NCBI GenBank assembly: GCA_015059805.1
Contig: SUZO01000016.1
Span: forward strand, 1 to 52,855
Direction: 5' to 3'
DNA: 52,855 nt
Source of the DNA: Rikenellaceae bacterium
GTDB lineage: Bacteria > Bacteroidota > Bacteroidia > Bacteroidales > Rikenellaceae
In this document: in pieces, positions 37,727 through 47,015 of the stretch
How the letters are laid out: every line of letters begins with the position of its first letter
Position numbering within the stretch: the first letter of the stretch is position 1
Position numbers and translations under genes: made by a program
Notes under the pieces: model-generated
What the model was told of the DNA's origin: nothing
Seen by the model: the letters and a program-made list of their open reading frames with translations, nothing else
The model's database searches: none

Positions 37727-40678
37727 ATGAAAAGACAATTTACCTATTTACTCTTAGCGATAACGCTGATTATTGCGGGGTGTAGTGAATCTTTTGATGA
37801 TTCAAAGATTTGGGACAAACTCGACGACCACGAGAATCGGATTGTAAAACTTGAGGAGCTATGCAAGCAGATGAATGCCAATATATCCTCATTGCAGACT
37901 ATTGTTACCGCACTACAGAACAATGACTACATTACAGACGTTACCCCTATTACTCAAAATGGCGAAACTATTGGCTATACAATCACATTTTCCAAATCTG
38001 AGTCTATTACAATCTACCACGGCAAGAATGGAGAGGATGGTAAAGATGGTCAAAATGGTAAGGATGGTTATACTCCTCAAATTGGTGTAAAAAAGGATAG
38101 CGATGGACTCTACTATTGGACCCTTGATGGGCAGTGGTTGCTTGATGCCAACGGAGATAAAATCAAGGCTCAAGGAACAGACGGCAAAGATGGCGCAGAT
38201 GGTGCTCCAGGTGCTCCAGGTGCAGACGGTGAGGATGGCAAGGATGGCATAAATGGTACTGATGGCGCAAATGGCAAGGATGGCGTAACCCCGCAGCTCA
38301 AGATTGAGGATGGCTATTGGTTCGTTTCGTATGACAACGGCAGCAGATGGACTAAGCTTGGCAAGGCAACTGGCGAAGATGGCAAAGATGGCGAGAATGG
38401 AGCAAATGGTGCTGATGGAGCTGCTGGCGCTGATGGCGCTGATGGCGACTCTTTCTTCAAAGAGGTTGTGGTAGAGGGGCAGAGTGTCCGTTTTGTCTTT
38501 GCAGATGGTAGTGAGGTTGAAATTCCATTATCGGCTCAGGGTGCAGTCGGTAATCTACAGAGCATTGCTTACATACCTAAATACAGCGATGGCAAGGCGA
38601 CTGTAAATGTTATCTCTGAGTCATCGCGTGTAGTGGAGATGGATTTTGAGCTATCGCCAATCAGTGCAGCAGCGGAGGTTGCTGCTAACTGGAGCACACT
38701 GGTAAATATGAAGGCGGTATATACTGCCACTCGTGCTGTTGAGTTGGTTGATATGCCAATACTCTCTTGTAAAGCGGATAGTGCTACTGGTGTGATTACT
38801 GTAGCTGCTTCAGCAGCCAATTTAAGCGAAGATTTTATTGCTGGTACTCAGTCGGCAAGTGCGCGTTTGGCAATTTCTGGCGAGAATTTCAACATTGTCT
38901 CAGATTACATTCCGTTAGTTGCGCAGGTGATTGTTCAACCTGATAACGAGATATGGTACAGTTCAACTGATGGCAAGGCTGTAACTCCAAAGGTTGCAAT
39001 GGTGACACGCAGCAGTGGTAATGTTGAGAATATCTTTGACTCAACTACAAATATGTGGGTATTGCGTTATGAGTCGGCTGTGGTAGAGATTCCGCAGGAT
39101 GCTTTCTCTGGCTGCAAGACCTTGGCAACAATATCGCTACCAAATAGTGTGACAAAGATTGGCAGCTCTGCTTTCAAAAATTGCACAGGCTTAACAGGTA
39201 CATTTGTTATCCCTGAGTCGGTTACAGAGATTGGAGAGCAGCCATTCTATAAGTGTAATGCAATTACAAGTTTTGAGAGCTCTTTCGCATCAGAAGATGG
39301 TCGTAGCCTTATTGTGAACGACGCATTGGTCGCTGTAGCTCAAGGCAATTTGGTAGAGCATACTATTCCTGCAGGTGTCACTACGATAGAGGCTTCAGCG
39401 TATGAGAGTTGTAAGACCCTGACGGCGGTAACTATCCCTGAGGGCGTTGAATCAATAGGCAAGAATGCCTTTGGCTGGTGTAGTAATCTTCAGACAGTCA
39501 CCCTTCCTAAATCGCTCACTTCAATCGGCGAGTCCGCTTTCAACGGCTGTTCTTTGCTCGCCTCAATTGATATACCAGAGGGTGTAACCGAAATTGGAGC
39601 CTCTGCCTTTGCCTCTTGTAAGAGTCTCAAATCTGTTGTTATCCCAAACAATCTTGCATCAATAAACAAGATGACCTTCTCATTCTGTAATGCGCTTGGT
39701 AGTGTGACTATTGGTTCAAATGTCACTACTATCTGTCAGCAGGCATTTTACTCTTGTGGCGCGTTGGCTGAAATCAATATTCCTGACGGAGTTAAGAGCA
39801 TTGAAAAACAGGCGTTTAGAAATTGTAAGAGCCTTACAGCAGTAACTCTCGGCGCTGGTGTTGAGAGCTTCGGAGAGTCTGTATTTGAGGGGTGTGCAAA
39901 ACTTGAGACGATAAGCCTTCCTGAAAACACTACTACTATGGGTAACAGAATGTTTTTTCAGTGTACCGCACTTAAGAGCATTACAATCCCTAAAAATGTC
40001 AATCTTATCCCTGAAATGGCATTCTCTGATTGTGAGTCATTAAGCTCTATAACCTTGGAGGGCAAAGATATAGAGATTGGTAGTAGTGCTTTTGAGAGCT
40101 GCGCCTTTACAGAACTCAACATCTTTGATAATGTCGCTATTATCGGCGAGAGTGCGTTTAAGTATTGTGAATCGTTGACAAGTGCTGTTATCAGCGCAAA
40201 TGTTAAGAGCATTGGCGAGAGTGCATTTAACTCATCAGCCCTTGAGAGTGTAACTTTGAGTGAGGGAATAACCTCAATAGGCGATTTTGCATTTGCAAGC
40301 ACACAGCTTACTGAGATTGTTATACCATCGTCTGTTATCTCTATTGGTACCTCGGCGTTCCAAACAGCACCACTAAAGAAGGTTACGCTCAATGAGGGTC
40401 TACAAACCATTGGTAATAGCGCGTTTATACAGTTTAAGGCGACAGAGATAACAATACCTTCAACAGTAACATCTATTGGTAGCTCTGCTTTCTCATATTG
40501 CACTTCATTGGTTACTATCAACTGTAAGCCTACAACCCCTCCAACAATTGGTAGCGGAGCCTTTGCAGGTAATGTGACGGGAAGAAAGCTCTATGTACCA
40601 GTCGGCTCTGGCGAGGCATATAAGAGTGCCAATGTCTGGAAAAATTATAGTTCATACATTGAGGAGAAGCAGTTTTAG
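37727..40678 (+). CDS. BspA-like leucine-rich-repeat lipoprotein with collagen-like segments
   Basis: The 983-residue product has a lipoprotein signal with Cys19 (LIIAGCSES). A DUF4988-like N-terminal part contains a short coiled coil (residues 30-60) and modules such as YTPQIGVKKDSDGLYYWTLD and VTPQLKIEDGYWFVSYDNGS. These are separated by Gly-X-Y runs at about 99-114, 150-186 and 216-241 (for example GADGAPGAPGADGEDGKDG). A beta-rich linker leads to an EIWYSSTDGK module and from about residue 460 to the end many LRR_5/BspA repeats (IPEGVESIGKNAFGWCSNL type). It is probably surface-anchored and adhesive. It has a dedicated promoter, long leader and terminator. Confidence 0.88.
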   Translation: MKRQFTYLLLAITLIIAGCSESFDDSKIWDKLDDHENRIVKLEELCKQMNANISSLQTIVTALQNNDYITDVTPITQNGETIGYTITFSKSESITIYHGKNGEDGKDGQNGKDGYTPQIGVKKDSDGLYYWTLDGQWLLDANGDKIKAQGTDGKDGADGAPGAPGADGEDGKDGINGTDGANGKDGVTPQLKIEDGYWFVSYDNGSRWTKLGKATGEDGKDGENGANGADGAAGADGADGDSFFKEVVVEGQSVRFVFADGSEVEIPLSAQGAVGNLQSIAYIPKYSDGKATVNVISESSRVVEMDFELSPISAAAEVAANWSTLVNMKAVYTATRAVELVDMPILSCKADSATGVITVAASAANLSEDFIAGTQSASARLAISGENFNIVSDYIPLVAQVIVQPDNEIWYSSTDGKAVTPKVAMVTRSSGNVENIFDSTTNMWVLRYESAVVEIPQDAFSGCKTLATISLPNSVTKIGSSAFKNCTGLTGTFVIPESVTEIGEQPFYKCNAITSFESSFASEDGRSLIVNDALVAVAQGNLVEHTIPAGVTTIEASAYESCKTLTAVTIPEGVESIGKNAFGWCSNLQTVTLPKSLTSIGESAFNGCSLLASIDIPEGVTEIGASAFASCKSLKSVVIPNNLASINKMTFSFCNALGSVTIGSNVTTICQQAFYSCGALAEINIPDGVKSIEKQAFRNCKSLTAVTLGAGVESFGESVFEGCAKLETISLPENTTTMGNRMFFQCTALKSITIPKNVNLIPEMAFSDCESLSSITLEGKDIEIGSSAFESCAFTELNIFDNVAIIGESAFKYCESLTSAVISANVKSIGESAFNSSALESVTLSEGITSIGDFAFASTQLTEIVIPSSVISIGTSAFQTAPLKKVTLNEGLQTIGNSAFIQFKATEITIPSTVTSIGSSAFSYCTSLVTINCKPTTPPTIGSGAFAGNVTGRKLYVPVGSGEAYKSANVWKNYSSYIEEKQF

Positions 40679-40704
40679 CCTTTAATAAAACGCTATACAA
40701 CGGT

Positions 40705-40740
40705 GGCGTACGTAGGATTTGTCCTACGTGCGCCGCTTTT
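40705..40740 (+). terminator. Terminator between converging lipoprotein and barrel genes
   Basis: GGCG (40705-40708) and CGTAGGA (40711-40717) pair with TCCTACG (40722-40728) and CGCC (40731-40734), with a TTTG loop, followed by GCTTTTTAAT. On the plus strand it ends the lipoprotein message. On the minus strand there is no T-run, so it serves mainly one direction. Confidence 0.85.
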
Positions 40741-40754
40741 TAATAGAGTTTGAG

Positions 40755-43205
40755 TTAGAAGCTAAACCTCACCTGGAGCAGGTAGGTGCGTGGGTAGGCG
40801 TAGAGGTAGTTGTTTGGGAATGGAGTGGCGGTGAAGTTCTCCCAGTGGTAGCGTTTGCGGATGCGGGAGGTTTCGTAGGCGCGGTAGATGATATCATTGC
40901 TTCCCAGCAAGTTGTTTATTGCCACAAAAATTGTAATCTTAGAGCGTGGGTGGCGGTCTATAAATCGCGGGGCAGAGGTCGTGCTATATATTCGGCGGTC
41001 AAAGCGGTTGAGATAGATTGTTTTAGAGAGCTTAAGGTCGAGGCTAAAGGCTGAGGGCAGCGACTCTTGCGCCATAAAGCTCTGGCGCTCAGCCTCTGAT
41101 GTTGTATGGCTCAGAACGCTCTCGGTGCGACGAAGTAGCGACGCGGATGCATGTCGCAAAGCGTGGTATTGTCCACTCAGTGTTGCACCCCAACCCCTAT
41201 TATAGTACTCAACCTGCCCATACACACTCAGCTCTGGGGTATTGCCTGTGCGGATATTCCCAACACTCTGCAGAGTATCAGTGGCAAGGAGTCGGTTATC
41301 CTTATCGGCATAGACCGTAATTATAGGTCTACCAGCGTAGCGATACCTGCCCACAGTTGCACCAAGGGCAAAATTCCAATGGGTATTAAGGTTATAGCGA
41401 GCCTCCACCTCAGCGCCCAAAGCTACGGTAGAGAGGTCGGAGGTGATGACATCCGCAAACTCGGAGGCTACATCGTAGTAGATATGCGCCACCTCTGTTT
41501 GGCGAGTATGGTAGCGAGCAAAGAGGTTGGCATAGAGCGATAAGTCGCCAAGATGCCCCTCATAACCAAGCTCTGCCGTCAAGAGTGTCGTGCTAATAGC
41601 TCTATCCACCGTGCGGTTATTATATTGACTCTGAAGGAAGAGGTCCTCACCCTCCGCAGGGGCAGATTGTGCCATTATAGCGGCAGAGAGCAGGTGGTTT
41701 TTGTCTGGATAGTATTGCAACGAGAGATTTGCTGACCAATCGGCAAAATTAAGCGCCTTAGAGCGCCCATAGGAGTTGTCTGCAAAGAGCTCCTTACGAA
41801 AATATCCTCGGCGGAAGATAGTACTATTGCCAAGTGTTGCCCAAGCGGCAAGATTTAGATTGTTGCGCATGTAATCTACTGAGGCAAAGCAGATTGTGCT
41901 AATGCTGTTAATAGCATAATCGTACCCATAGCGCTCCTTAGTGCCCACAGTGCGACCCGCTGTGTTGAGATTATTTTGCAACATATTACTCTGCGCATCG
42001 TCATCAACAAGAAAGAAGTCAATATCCTCAAACTCCGCGCCCGAAAGCAGGTCATCAACCTTTTTGAAGTTTCGCTGTCGGTCAATCTCTGCCCTAACAC
42101 CATAGCTCACCTTTAGAGTCGGGGAGATGTTCTGTGAAACAGTTGCGGCAAGTTGTATATTAGCGCTGCGCGTAACGCGTTGATTTACAAGATATATAGC
42201 CGACGGCTGCAATCTATTTCGGCGGTGCAGCTCGTCAAAATTTATCTGCGTATATCTACTATCGCCACGCTGCCAAGCCTCACGCACAGCATCGGCAGTG
42301 ATGTTATCTGTAAAGTAGTCGGGCATATAGCGGTAGTTGTCGGGCAGAGGTGTAGAGCCATTGAGCCAATCCAAGCCACTATAGGCACTACTGCCGACAG
42401 TTGTGGCAAGAGAGAGGTTTAGCAGGTGCTTTTCGCCAAGTTTGCGGTTATAGGAGAGTAGAGCTGTTGGAGTAAAGCTGCTTACAGTGTTTGCATTGCG
42501 AACCTTTGCACTCTGATAGCCCCACGATGGATTATAGTAGTTATCGCCCGTAAGGGCAAATGCTTGAACTGTAGAGGCTTTGCGCCGACCACGCTCCGAG
42601 GGCGAGAATAACAGAGCTGCAAAGATGTCGCTCCTCTGGTCTATACGACCACGAAGGGCTATGTTTACAGTTGCGGCATTGGTAAAGACCCCTTTTATAT
42701 GTGCATCACTACCCGTACGCATGGCAATATCGCTACTGACAATCCACTTTTGAGCAATAATATTGGTTGCCGAGGCTGTAACACCCACCCGATAGCTACG
42801 CGAAGCGAGCGAAAGGGCAACATCTGTGCGCTCAACGGCAAGAGTATCAAGGGTGTAGTGAGTGTTATAAGAGCCCGTGTGCGACTCTGTAGCATGCAGA
42901 CCAAGATGTCGGGCGCGGCTACGGCTCAACTTCGGCAGACGAATAGCACCAAAGTAGTCGCCACGCTCATAGTAGCCCACGCCGTGATAGTGATTAGTGA
43001 CTATTGTACTCTGGTCAAAGAGAGATTTGTGGTAGTAGTTATGTTGCCAAAAGGTCTGGATATTCTGCTCCTCCTCTTGCAGCAGAGCCCTCTCTGGATT
43101 TTCATCCTCGTAGAGCTTAAAATAACGATACTGCTCATACTCTTGAGCATAAGCTAAGGGTATGAGCAGCAGCAAAGTGATAAGTATGTATAGCCTGCGA
43201 AACAT
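40755..43205 (-). CDS. Outer-membrane beta-barrel protein, TonB-receptor-like without a plug
   Basis: The 816-residue product starts at the ATG at 43205 (MFRRLYILITLLLLIPLAYA signal peptide). An in-frame start 39 bp upstream lies inside the preceding gene and is less likely. The bulk is alternating amphipathic strands rich in Tyr, Asn and Arg (GYEGHLGDLSLYANLFARYH; VYGQVEYYNRGWGATLSGQY), ending in YLLQVRFSF with the terminal Phe of outer-membrane barrels. No recognisable plug or carboxypeptidase-like domain was found, although residues 20-110 could hold a reduced one. It is co-transcribed with the LRR gene 1 bp upstream. Its role is probably transport or surface display. Confidence 0.75.
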   Translation of the reverse strand: MFRRLYILITLLLLIPLAYAQEYEQYRYFKLYEDENPERALLQEEEQNIQTFWQHNYYHKSLFDQSTIVTNHYHGVGYYERGDYFGAIRLPKLSRSRARHLGLHATESHTGSYNTHYTLDTLAVERTDVALSLASRSYRVGVTASATNIIAQKWIVSSDIAMRTGSDAHIKGVFTNAATVNIALRGRIDQRSDIFAALLFSPSERGRRKASTVQAFALTGDNYYNPSWGYQSAKVRNANTVSSFTPTALLSYNRKLGEKHLLNLSLATTVGSSAYSGLDWLNGSTPLPDNYRYMPDYFTDNITADAVREAWQRGDSRYTQINFDELHRRNRLQPSAIYLVNQRVTRSANIQLAATVSQNISPTLKVSYGVRAEIDRQRNFKKVDDLLSGAEFEDIDFFLVDDDAQSNMLQNNLNTAGRTVGTKERYGYDYAINSISTICFASVDYMRNNLNLAAWATLGNSTIFRRGYFRKELFADNSYGRSKALNFADWSANLSLQYYPDKNHLLSAAIMAQSAPAEGEDLFLQSQYNNRTVDRAISTTLLTAELGYEGHLGDLSLYANLFARYHTRQTEVAHIYYDVASEFADVITSDLSTVALGAEVEARYNLNTHWNFALGATVGRYRYAGRPIITVYADKDNRLLATDTLQSVGNIRTGNTPELSVYGQVEYYNRGWGATLSGQYHALRHASASLLRRTESVLSHTTSEAERQSFMAQESLPSAFSLDLKLSKTIYLNRFDRRIYSTTSAPRFIDRHPRSKITIFVAINNLLGSNDIIYRAYETSRIRKRYHWENFTATPFPNNYLYAYPRTYLLQVRFSF

Positions 43206-43206
43206 G

Positions 43207-44322
43207 TTAATCCTCTGGAGTGTACCCAAAGATTCGCTCGGCATATTGAGACCAGCTGTCGCTCAACTTATACATATCCACAGCATCTTGTGGCACATAG
43301 AGCCTCATGCCTGTTGAGAGTGGCAACATGTCGGCACCAAAGAGTGGCGAGATACTTTTACAGTAGAACTGTTGCAATGTATGGCAACGCTCAAAGGCGT
43401 AACTATCAATCTTTGACACTGAGCTTCCAAAATATACCTTTGTAAGTGCTGTACAACCTGAAAGCAGACCCTCGCTGACCCTCTGCACACGCTCTGGAAT
43501 GGTAAAACTCTTAAGCGATGAGCAACGAGCAAAGGCATACTCTCCAATACTCTGAACACCCTCGCCTAAGTCGAGAATCTTGAGCGACATACACCCCTCA
43601 AAGGCAAGGGCACCAATGCTCTGAACACTATCGGTCATAGTCACACGCACAAGCGAAATACAGCCCGAAAAGGCGTGCTCTCCCACACTTGTAACAGAGC
43701 TTGGGAAGGTGATGCTGGCGATTGCCCTGCAGTCGTAGAATGCATTTTTGCCAATAGTTGATATATCGGAATCAAATCGGATAATACCCATACCATTCTG
43801 GTAGATAGACTCCACAACCTCAGCATCTGCAATTGAGCGACCAAGCTCTAACGGCTGATTATTAACTGTAGAGTACCAAATCTCGTTGGCGGCAGGCATA
43901 CTCTTAGCGCGGCGAACAACCTCTGTATGGCTATCAAAAGCCCCCTCACCAATACTCTCCACAGACTCTGGAACGGAGATGGTGCGAAGGGAGTCACAGA
44001 GCGCAAACGCCTGACTTCCAATCTTTGTAACGCTATCTGGAATAACCACCTTCTCCAGAGCAGAGCAGCCATGGCAGACGCCATTGGCAATCTCCACAAC
44101 TCCGAGAGGAAAGACAACACTCTTGAGTGTTTTGCACTCAAAAAAGGCGTTCCAACCAATATCTGTTAGTGGCTTGTTAAATGTTATCACACCCCAACCC
44201 TGCTCATAGTTGTTAGATACTATTCTGGCGCTAAAGTAGCGTGCAGAGGGGTTGATAACAGCACCGTCAGTAGAGGTGTACCATATCTGATTTGCCGAAG
44301 GTAGTGTCTGAATGTTCTCCAT
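43207..44322 (-). CDS. LRR_5 (BspA-type) repeat protein without signal peptide
   Basis: The 371-residue product has no signal peptide (MENIQTLPSANQIWYTSTDG). Two modules beginning ANQIWYTST and ANEIWYSTV (residues 10 and about 144), each followed by a G.G.I.F strand, alternate with LRR_5 repeats (VIPDSVTKIGSQAFALCDSL; FPSSVTSVGEHAFSGCISLV). The end (MRLYVPQDAVDMYKLSDSWS) matches the cap of the large lipoprotein at 37727. The same EIWYSSTDG module occurs there, so the two are relatives. Without an export signal it may stay in the cytoplasm, or export may need another route. It is translationally linked to the barrel gene. Confidence 0.8.
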   Translation of the reverse strand: MENIQTLPSANQIWYTSTDGAVINPSARYFSARIVSNNYEQGWGVITFNKPLTDIGWNAFFECKTLKSVVFPLGVVEIANGVCHGCSALEKVVIPDSVTKIGSQAFALCDSLRTISVPESVESIGEGAFDSHTEVVRRAKSMPAANEIWYSTVNNQPLELGRSIADAEVVESIYQNGMGIIRFDSDISTIGKNAFYDCRAIASITFPSSVTSVGEHAFSGCISLVRVTMTDSVQSIGALAFEGCMSLKILDLGEGVQSIGEYAFARCSSLKSFTIPERVQRVSEGLLSGCTALTKVYFGSSVSKIDSYAFERCHTLQQFYCKSISPLFGADMLPLSTGMRLYVPQDAVDMYKLSDSWSQYAERIFGYTPED

Positions 44323-44493
44323 GATTATTTCAGTTTAGCTATTAGATAGAGTAACAAATTCCAAAATCCTGACAAATATACAAATATTAGGTGAAAAAAT
44401 ATCGCAAAACAGATGATAAAATAACTTCACCAACAAAATGAACAACTTATAATGGGCGAAGAGATGTTGTATAGTAGCTTTTTTCATAAAAAA

Positions 44494-44525
44494 TTTGTAT
44501 TCTAACAAAATATTTCTTATCTTTG
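44494..44525 (+). promoter_or_regulatory. Promoter of the recombinase gene
   Basis: TTTG (44494-44497) and TATCTTTG (44518-44525) are 20 nt apart, an exact Bacteroidales pair. The start would be near 44532, about 40 nt before the recombinase ATG. The rest of the 249-bp divergent spacer is AT-rich; a minus-strand TATATTTG at 44373-44380 may serve the LRR gene but lacks a well-placed -33. Confidence 0.75.
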
Positions 44526-44571
44526 TTCAGAGTGCAGAGTGTAGCAGTGCCGATTTTCTGCCTATTTGCTT

Positions 44572-45495
44572 ATGATTGACCGCTTTATTAAGTACATTAA
44601 GGCAGAGCGCCGATATTCAGAATTGACAGTGCGAAATTATAGGCGAGATATAGAGAGTTTTGCGACATGGTTTTGTCAGCAACGTGGGCTACAGAGTAAG
44701 GGGTTAGAGAATTTTGATGTTACAAAGGTCTGTGCAGAGGATGTTAGCGACTGGATTATCTACCGCATGGATACCGCAAAGCTACAGGCGGCGACGATGA
44801 ATAGGGAGCTCTCATCAATTAAGAGCTTTTTTAAGTATCTGCGCAAGATAGGCGTTATTAAGAGCAACATTCTCAAGCGCATAGGTTCTTTGAAGGTTTC
44901 TCAGCCACTGCCAGTATTTGTACCGCAGAGCCGTATGGAGGAGATGTTGAAGGATGTGAAGGAGCAGAGTTATGAACATGACATTATCTCACAGCGCAAC
45001 TCTATTATCATCTCGCTACTTTACGGTTGCGGCATACGACTTGCGGAGTTACTTAGGATAACTCTCGGAGATATATCCGACGGAGCGGTCAAGATTTATG
45101 GCAAGGGAGGCAAGGAGCGATTAGTACCACTGCTGCCAGAGTTAGAGGCGAGAATTGTCCGCTACACTACAGTCTGTAGGGAAAATGGAGCAATAATTGA
45201 CGACAAAAGCCCGTTAATATTTGGCAAGGCAGGCAAAGCACTCTCGCGCACTACAGTGCAGCGCATAGTTATGCAGCAGATGAGTGCCGCAGGGGTACAG
45301 GGTCGTAAGAGTCCTCACGTTCTAAGGCACACCTTTGCCACAGACCTACTGCGCGAGGGGGCAAATATGCGCGAGATTCAAGAGCTTATGGGGCATAGCT
45401 CGCTGCGTAGCACTCAGCACTACACCCACACCTCTATCCGGCAGCTGCAGGGTGTCTATGACAAGGCACACCCGCATAGTCGGCGAAAAAATTGA
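44572..45495 (+). CDS. Tyrosine recombinase of the XerC/XerD type
   Basis: The 307-residue product has an N-terminal SAM-like core-binding domain (YIKAERRYSELTVRNYRRDI) and a catalytic domain with Arg in YGCGIRLAELLRI, Lys in GKGGKERLVPL, HxxR in HVLRHTFATDLL, His in LMGHSSLRST and the nucleophile Tyr in QHYTHTS. I use ATG 44572; a TTG two codons upstream is also possible. With hpf directly after it, this matches the conserved Bacteroidota xer-hpf neighbourhood, so it is more likely the chromosome-dimer-resolution enzyme than a mobile-element integrase. XerC and XerD cannot be told apart here. Confidence 0.88.
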   Translation: MIDRFIKYIKAERRYSELTVRNYRRDIESFATWFCQQRGLQSKGLENFDVTKVCAEDVSDWIIYRMDTAKLQAATMNRELSSIKSFFKYLRKIGVIKSNILKRIGSLKVSQPLPVFVPQSRMEEMLKDVKEQSYEHDIISQRNSIIISLLYGCGIRLAELLRITLGDISDGAVKIYGKGGKERLVPLLPELEARIVRYTTVCRENGAIIDDKSPLIFGKAGKALSRTTVQRIVMQQMSAAGVQGRKSPHVLRHTFATDLLREGANMREIQELMGHSSLRSTQHYTHTSIRQLQGVYDKAHPHSRRKN

Positions 45496-45553
45496 GAATA
45501 GACGGGGCAAATTCGTAATGAAGCGAACCCCCTTAACATAAAATATTACAGCT

Positions 45554-45841
45554 ATGGATGTTAATATTCAGTCGTTAAAATTCGATGCCAGCAAGCAGCT
45601 GCTCGAGTTCGTAGAGAAAAAGATGGCAAGACTTGAGCGTTTTGCAGACCGTCCGACCGGAGTAGATGTCGTATTGAAGTTAGAGAAAGATGATGAAAAG
45701 GGAAATAAAGTAGCACAGGTAACACTCCACGTTCCAGGTGGGGATATCCTCACCGAGCAGCGTGCTCGCACCTTTGAGGAGGCGGTAGACGAGGCTCTTG
45801 ATGTCATCAAGCGACAAATCGAAAAGCGTAAAGACAAGTAG
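45554..45841 (+). CDS. hpf: Ribosome hibernation promoting factor, short form
   Basis: The 95-residue product (MDVNIQSLKFDASKQLLEFV; VAQVTLHVPGGDILTEQRAR; FEEAVDEALDVIKRQIEKRK) is a short HPF/RaiA-family protein without the C-terminal dimerisation domain of long HPF. It binds the 30S decoding site in stationary phase. It is 58 bp after the recombinase gene. In many Bacteroidota tRNA genes and tuf follow; here a terminator and an accessory gene do. Confidence 0.93.
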   Translation: MDVNIQSLKFDASKQLLEFVEKKMARLERFADRPTGVDVVLKLEKDDEKGNKVAQVTLHVPGGDILTEQRARTFEEAVDEALDVIKRQIEKRKDK

Positions 45842-45860
45842 TTCTATAACCATTTTTTGT

Positions 45861-45900
45861 GTGGCTGACATCTACCCTAAGGCGTTGTCAGCCACGCCTT
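45861..45900 (+). terminator. Terminator after hpf
   Basis: GTGGCTGACA (45861-45870) pairs perfectly with TGTCAGCCAC (45886-45895), then GCCTTTTAAT. It ends only 15 bp before the start codon of the next gene, which leaves no room for a separate promoter after it. Confidence 0.8.
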
Positions 45901-45910
45901 TTAATAGTTT

Positions 45911-46990
45911 ATGCGTACATTCTACACCCATCCACCCTACCAAATAGGAGATTACTACAACGATGGCGAGCTTGAGGGCATCGTCTTTGAGGTCTGGGAC
46001 AACGGCTATAGCGGTAAAATAGTTAGTTTAGAGCAGTCTGAACAATATCTGCAGTGGTCAACTGAAGCGGAATTTCTACGCACGTTTGTACTCTCCGATG
46101 ATAAGGATTATGGCGCAAATAATATGGCTGTAATCCAGCGCATAAGTGACTGGCAGAGGCGATTTCCGGCATTTAAGTGGTGTGCCGACTTAGGCGAAAG
46201 GTGGTATCTACCAGCTAAAAATGAGCTGATGGCTATATACAGAAACATGGACAAGATTAACAGCGCGCTGGATATACCATTAGACGATAGCTGTTACTGG
46301 TCATCTACAGAGGATAACTTTATGCTCAGCTTTGGTGAGGTCTTTGCTGAGGGTGTCTGTATGAGCTTTGACTATACAGCTCACTACTTGGGTAGAAAGG
46401 ACAACTTCTGCCTTGTTCGCGCTGTTGCATGCTTTGGTATTGTTCCAGAGGTGAAAGATATTATCGTTGCTGGCAAAACTCACGCCCCTTATTATGTGGG
46501 CGATTACTACAACGACGGCGAAAAAGAGGGTGTAGTTATTGCCGTCTGGGATAATGGACGCCATGGCAAGATTCTAAGCACCGTAGAGCCTACGGAGGAC
46601 CTGCTCTGGGCTGTGGAGGGTGCGCCCTATGCCAATGCAACGAACAAGGATGATGGCAGGAGAAATATGACAACCATCAAAGGCATTGACAACTGGCAGA
46701 GTCTATACCCAGCCTTCAAGTGGTGCGCCGAACAGGGCGAAGGGTGGTATCTGCCATCAATAGAGGAGCTGGCACAACTTCTACTCAACACCCCTATCCT
46801 GGAGGCTGTAAATAAGACCCTTGTCCGCAAACAAGCCACCCCACTACCTGCTGCCGAAGAGGGCGGCTGGTACTGGTCCTCAACCGAGATTGACCAGACC
46901 AACGCCTGGAGTGTCCGCATGGTCAATAAGTATATCTTCCAAGACGACAAATCCTACGACTACAGCATCCGAGCCGTATCTCGCTTCTAA
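45911..46990 (+). CDS. Duplicated Lcl_C/DUF1566-like protein
   Basis: The 359-residue product consists of two similar modules (about 5-175 and 190-359). Each begins IGDYYNDGELEGIVFEVWDN or VGDYYNDGEKEGVVIAVWDN, then FKWCADLGERWYLP or FKWCAEQGEGWYLP, then YWSSTE and a terminal IRAV or VRAV strand. This is the Lcl_C/DUF1566 fold (PF07603), often an extracellular or ligand-binding add-on. No signal peptide is visible. One module of the same kind ends the TIR protein at 50390, so the two genes share parts. The function is unknown. It starts 15 bp after a terminator, so its expression may depend on read-through. Confidence 0.75.
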   Translation: MRTFYTHPPYQIGDYYNDGELEGIVFEVWDNGYSGKIVSLEQSEQYLQWSTEAEFLRTFVLSDDKDYGANNMAVIQRISDWQRRFPAFKWCADLGERWYLPAKNELMAIYRNMDKINSALDIPLDDSCYWSSTEDNFMLSFGEVFAEGVCMSFDYTAHYLGRKDNFCLVRAVACFGIVPEVKDIIVAGKTHAPYYVGDYYNDGEKEGVVIAVWDNGRHGKILSTVEPTEDLLWAVEGAPYANATNKDDGRRNMTTIKGIDNWQSLYPAFKWCAEQGEGWYLPSIEELAQLLLNTPILEAVNKTLVRKQATPLPAAEEGGWYWSSTEIDQTNAWSVRMVNKYIFQDDKSYDYSIRAVSRF

Positions 46991-47015
46991 CATCAGCAGC
47001 CTACAGTTGAGTCGG

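Noticed and set aside
40719..43157. Several plus-strand frames of 60-150 codons opposite the barrel gene
   Set aside because: They are antisense shadows of a long gene with clear barrel features and a signal peptide.
44572..45495. Integrase of a mobile element
   Set aside because: It lies next to hpf in the conserved Bacteroidota Xer-hpf arrangement. No attachment sites or cargo with matching ends were found around it.
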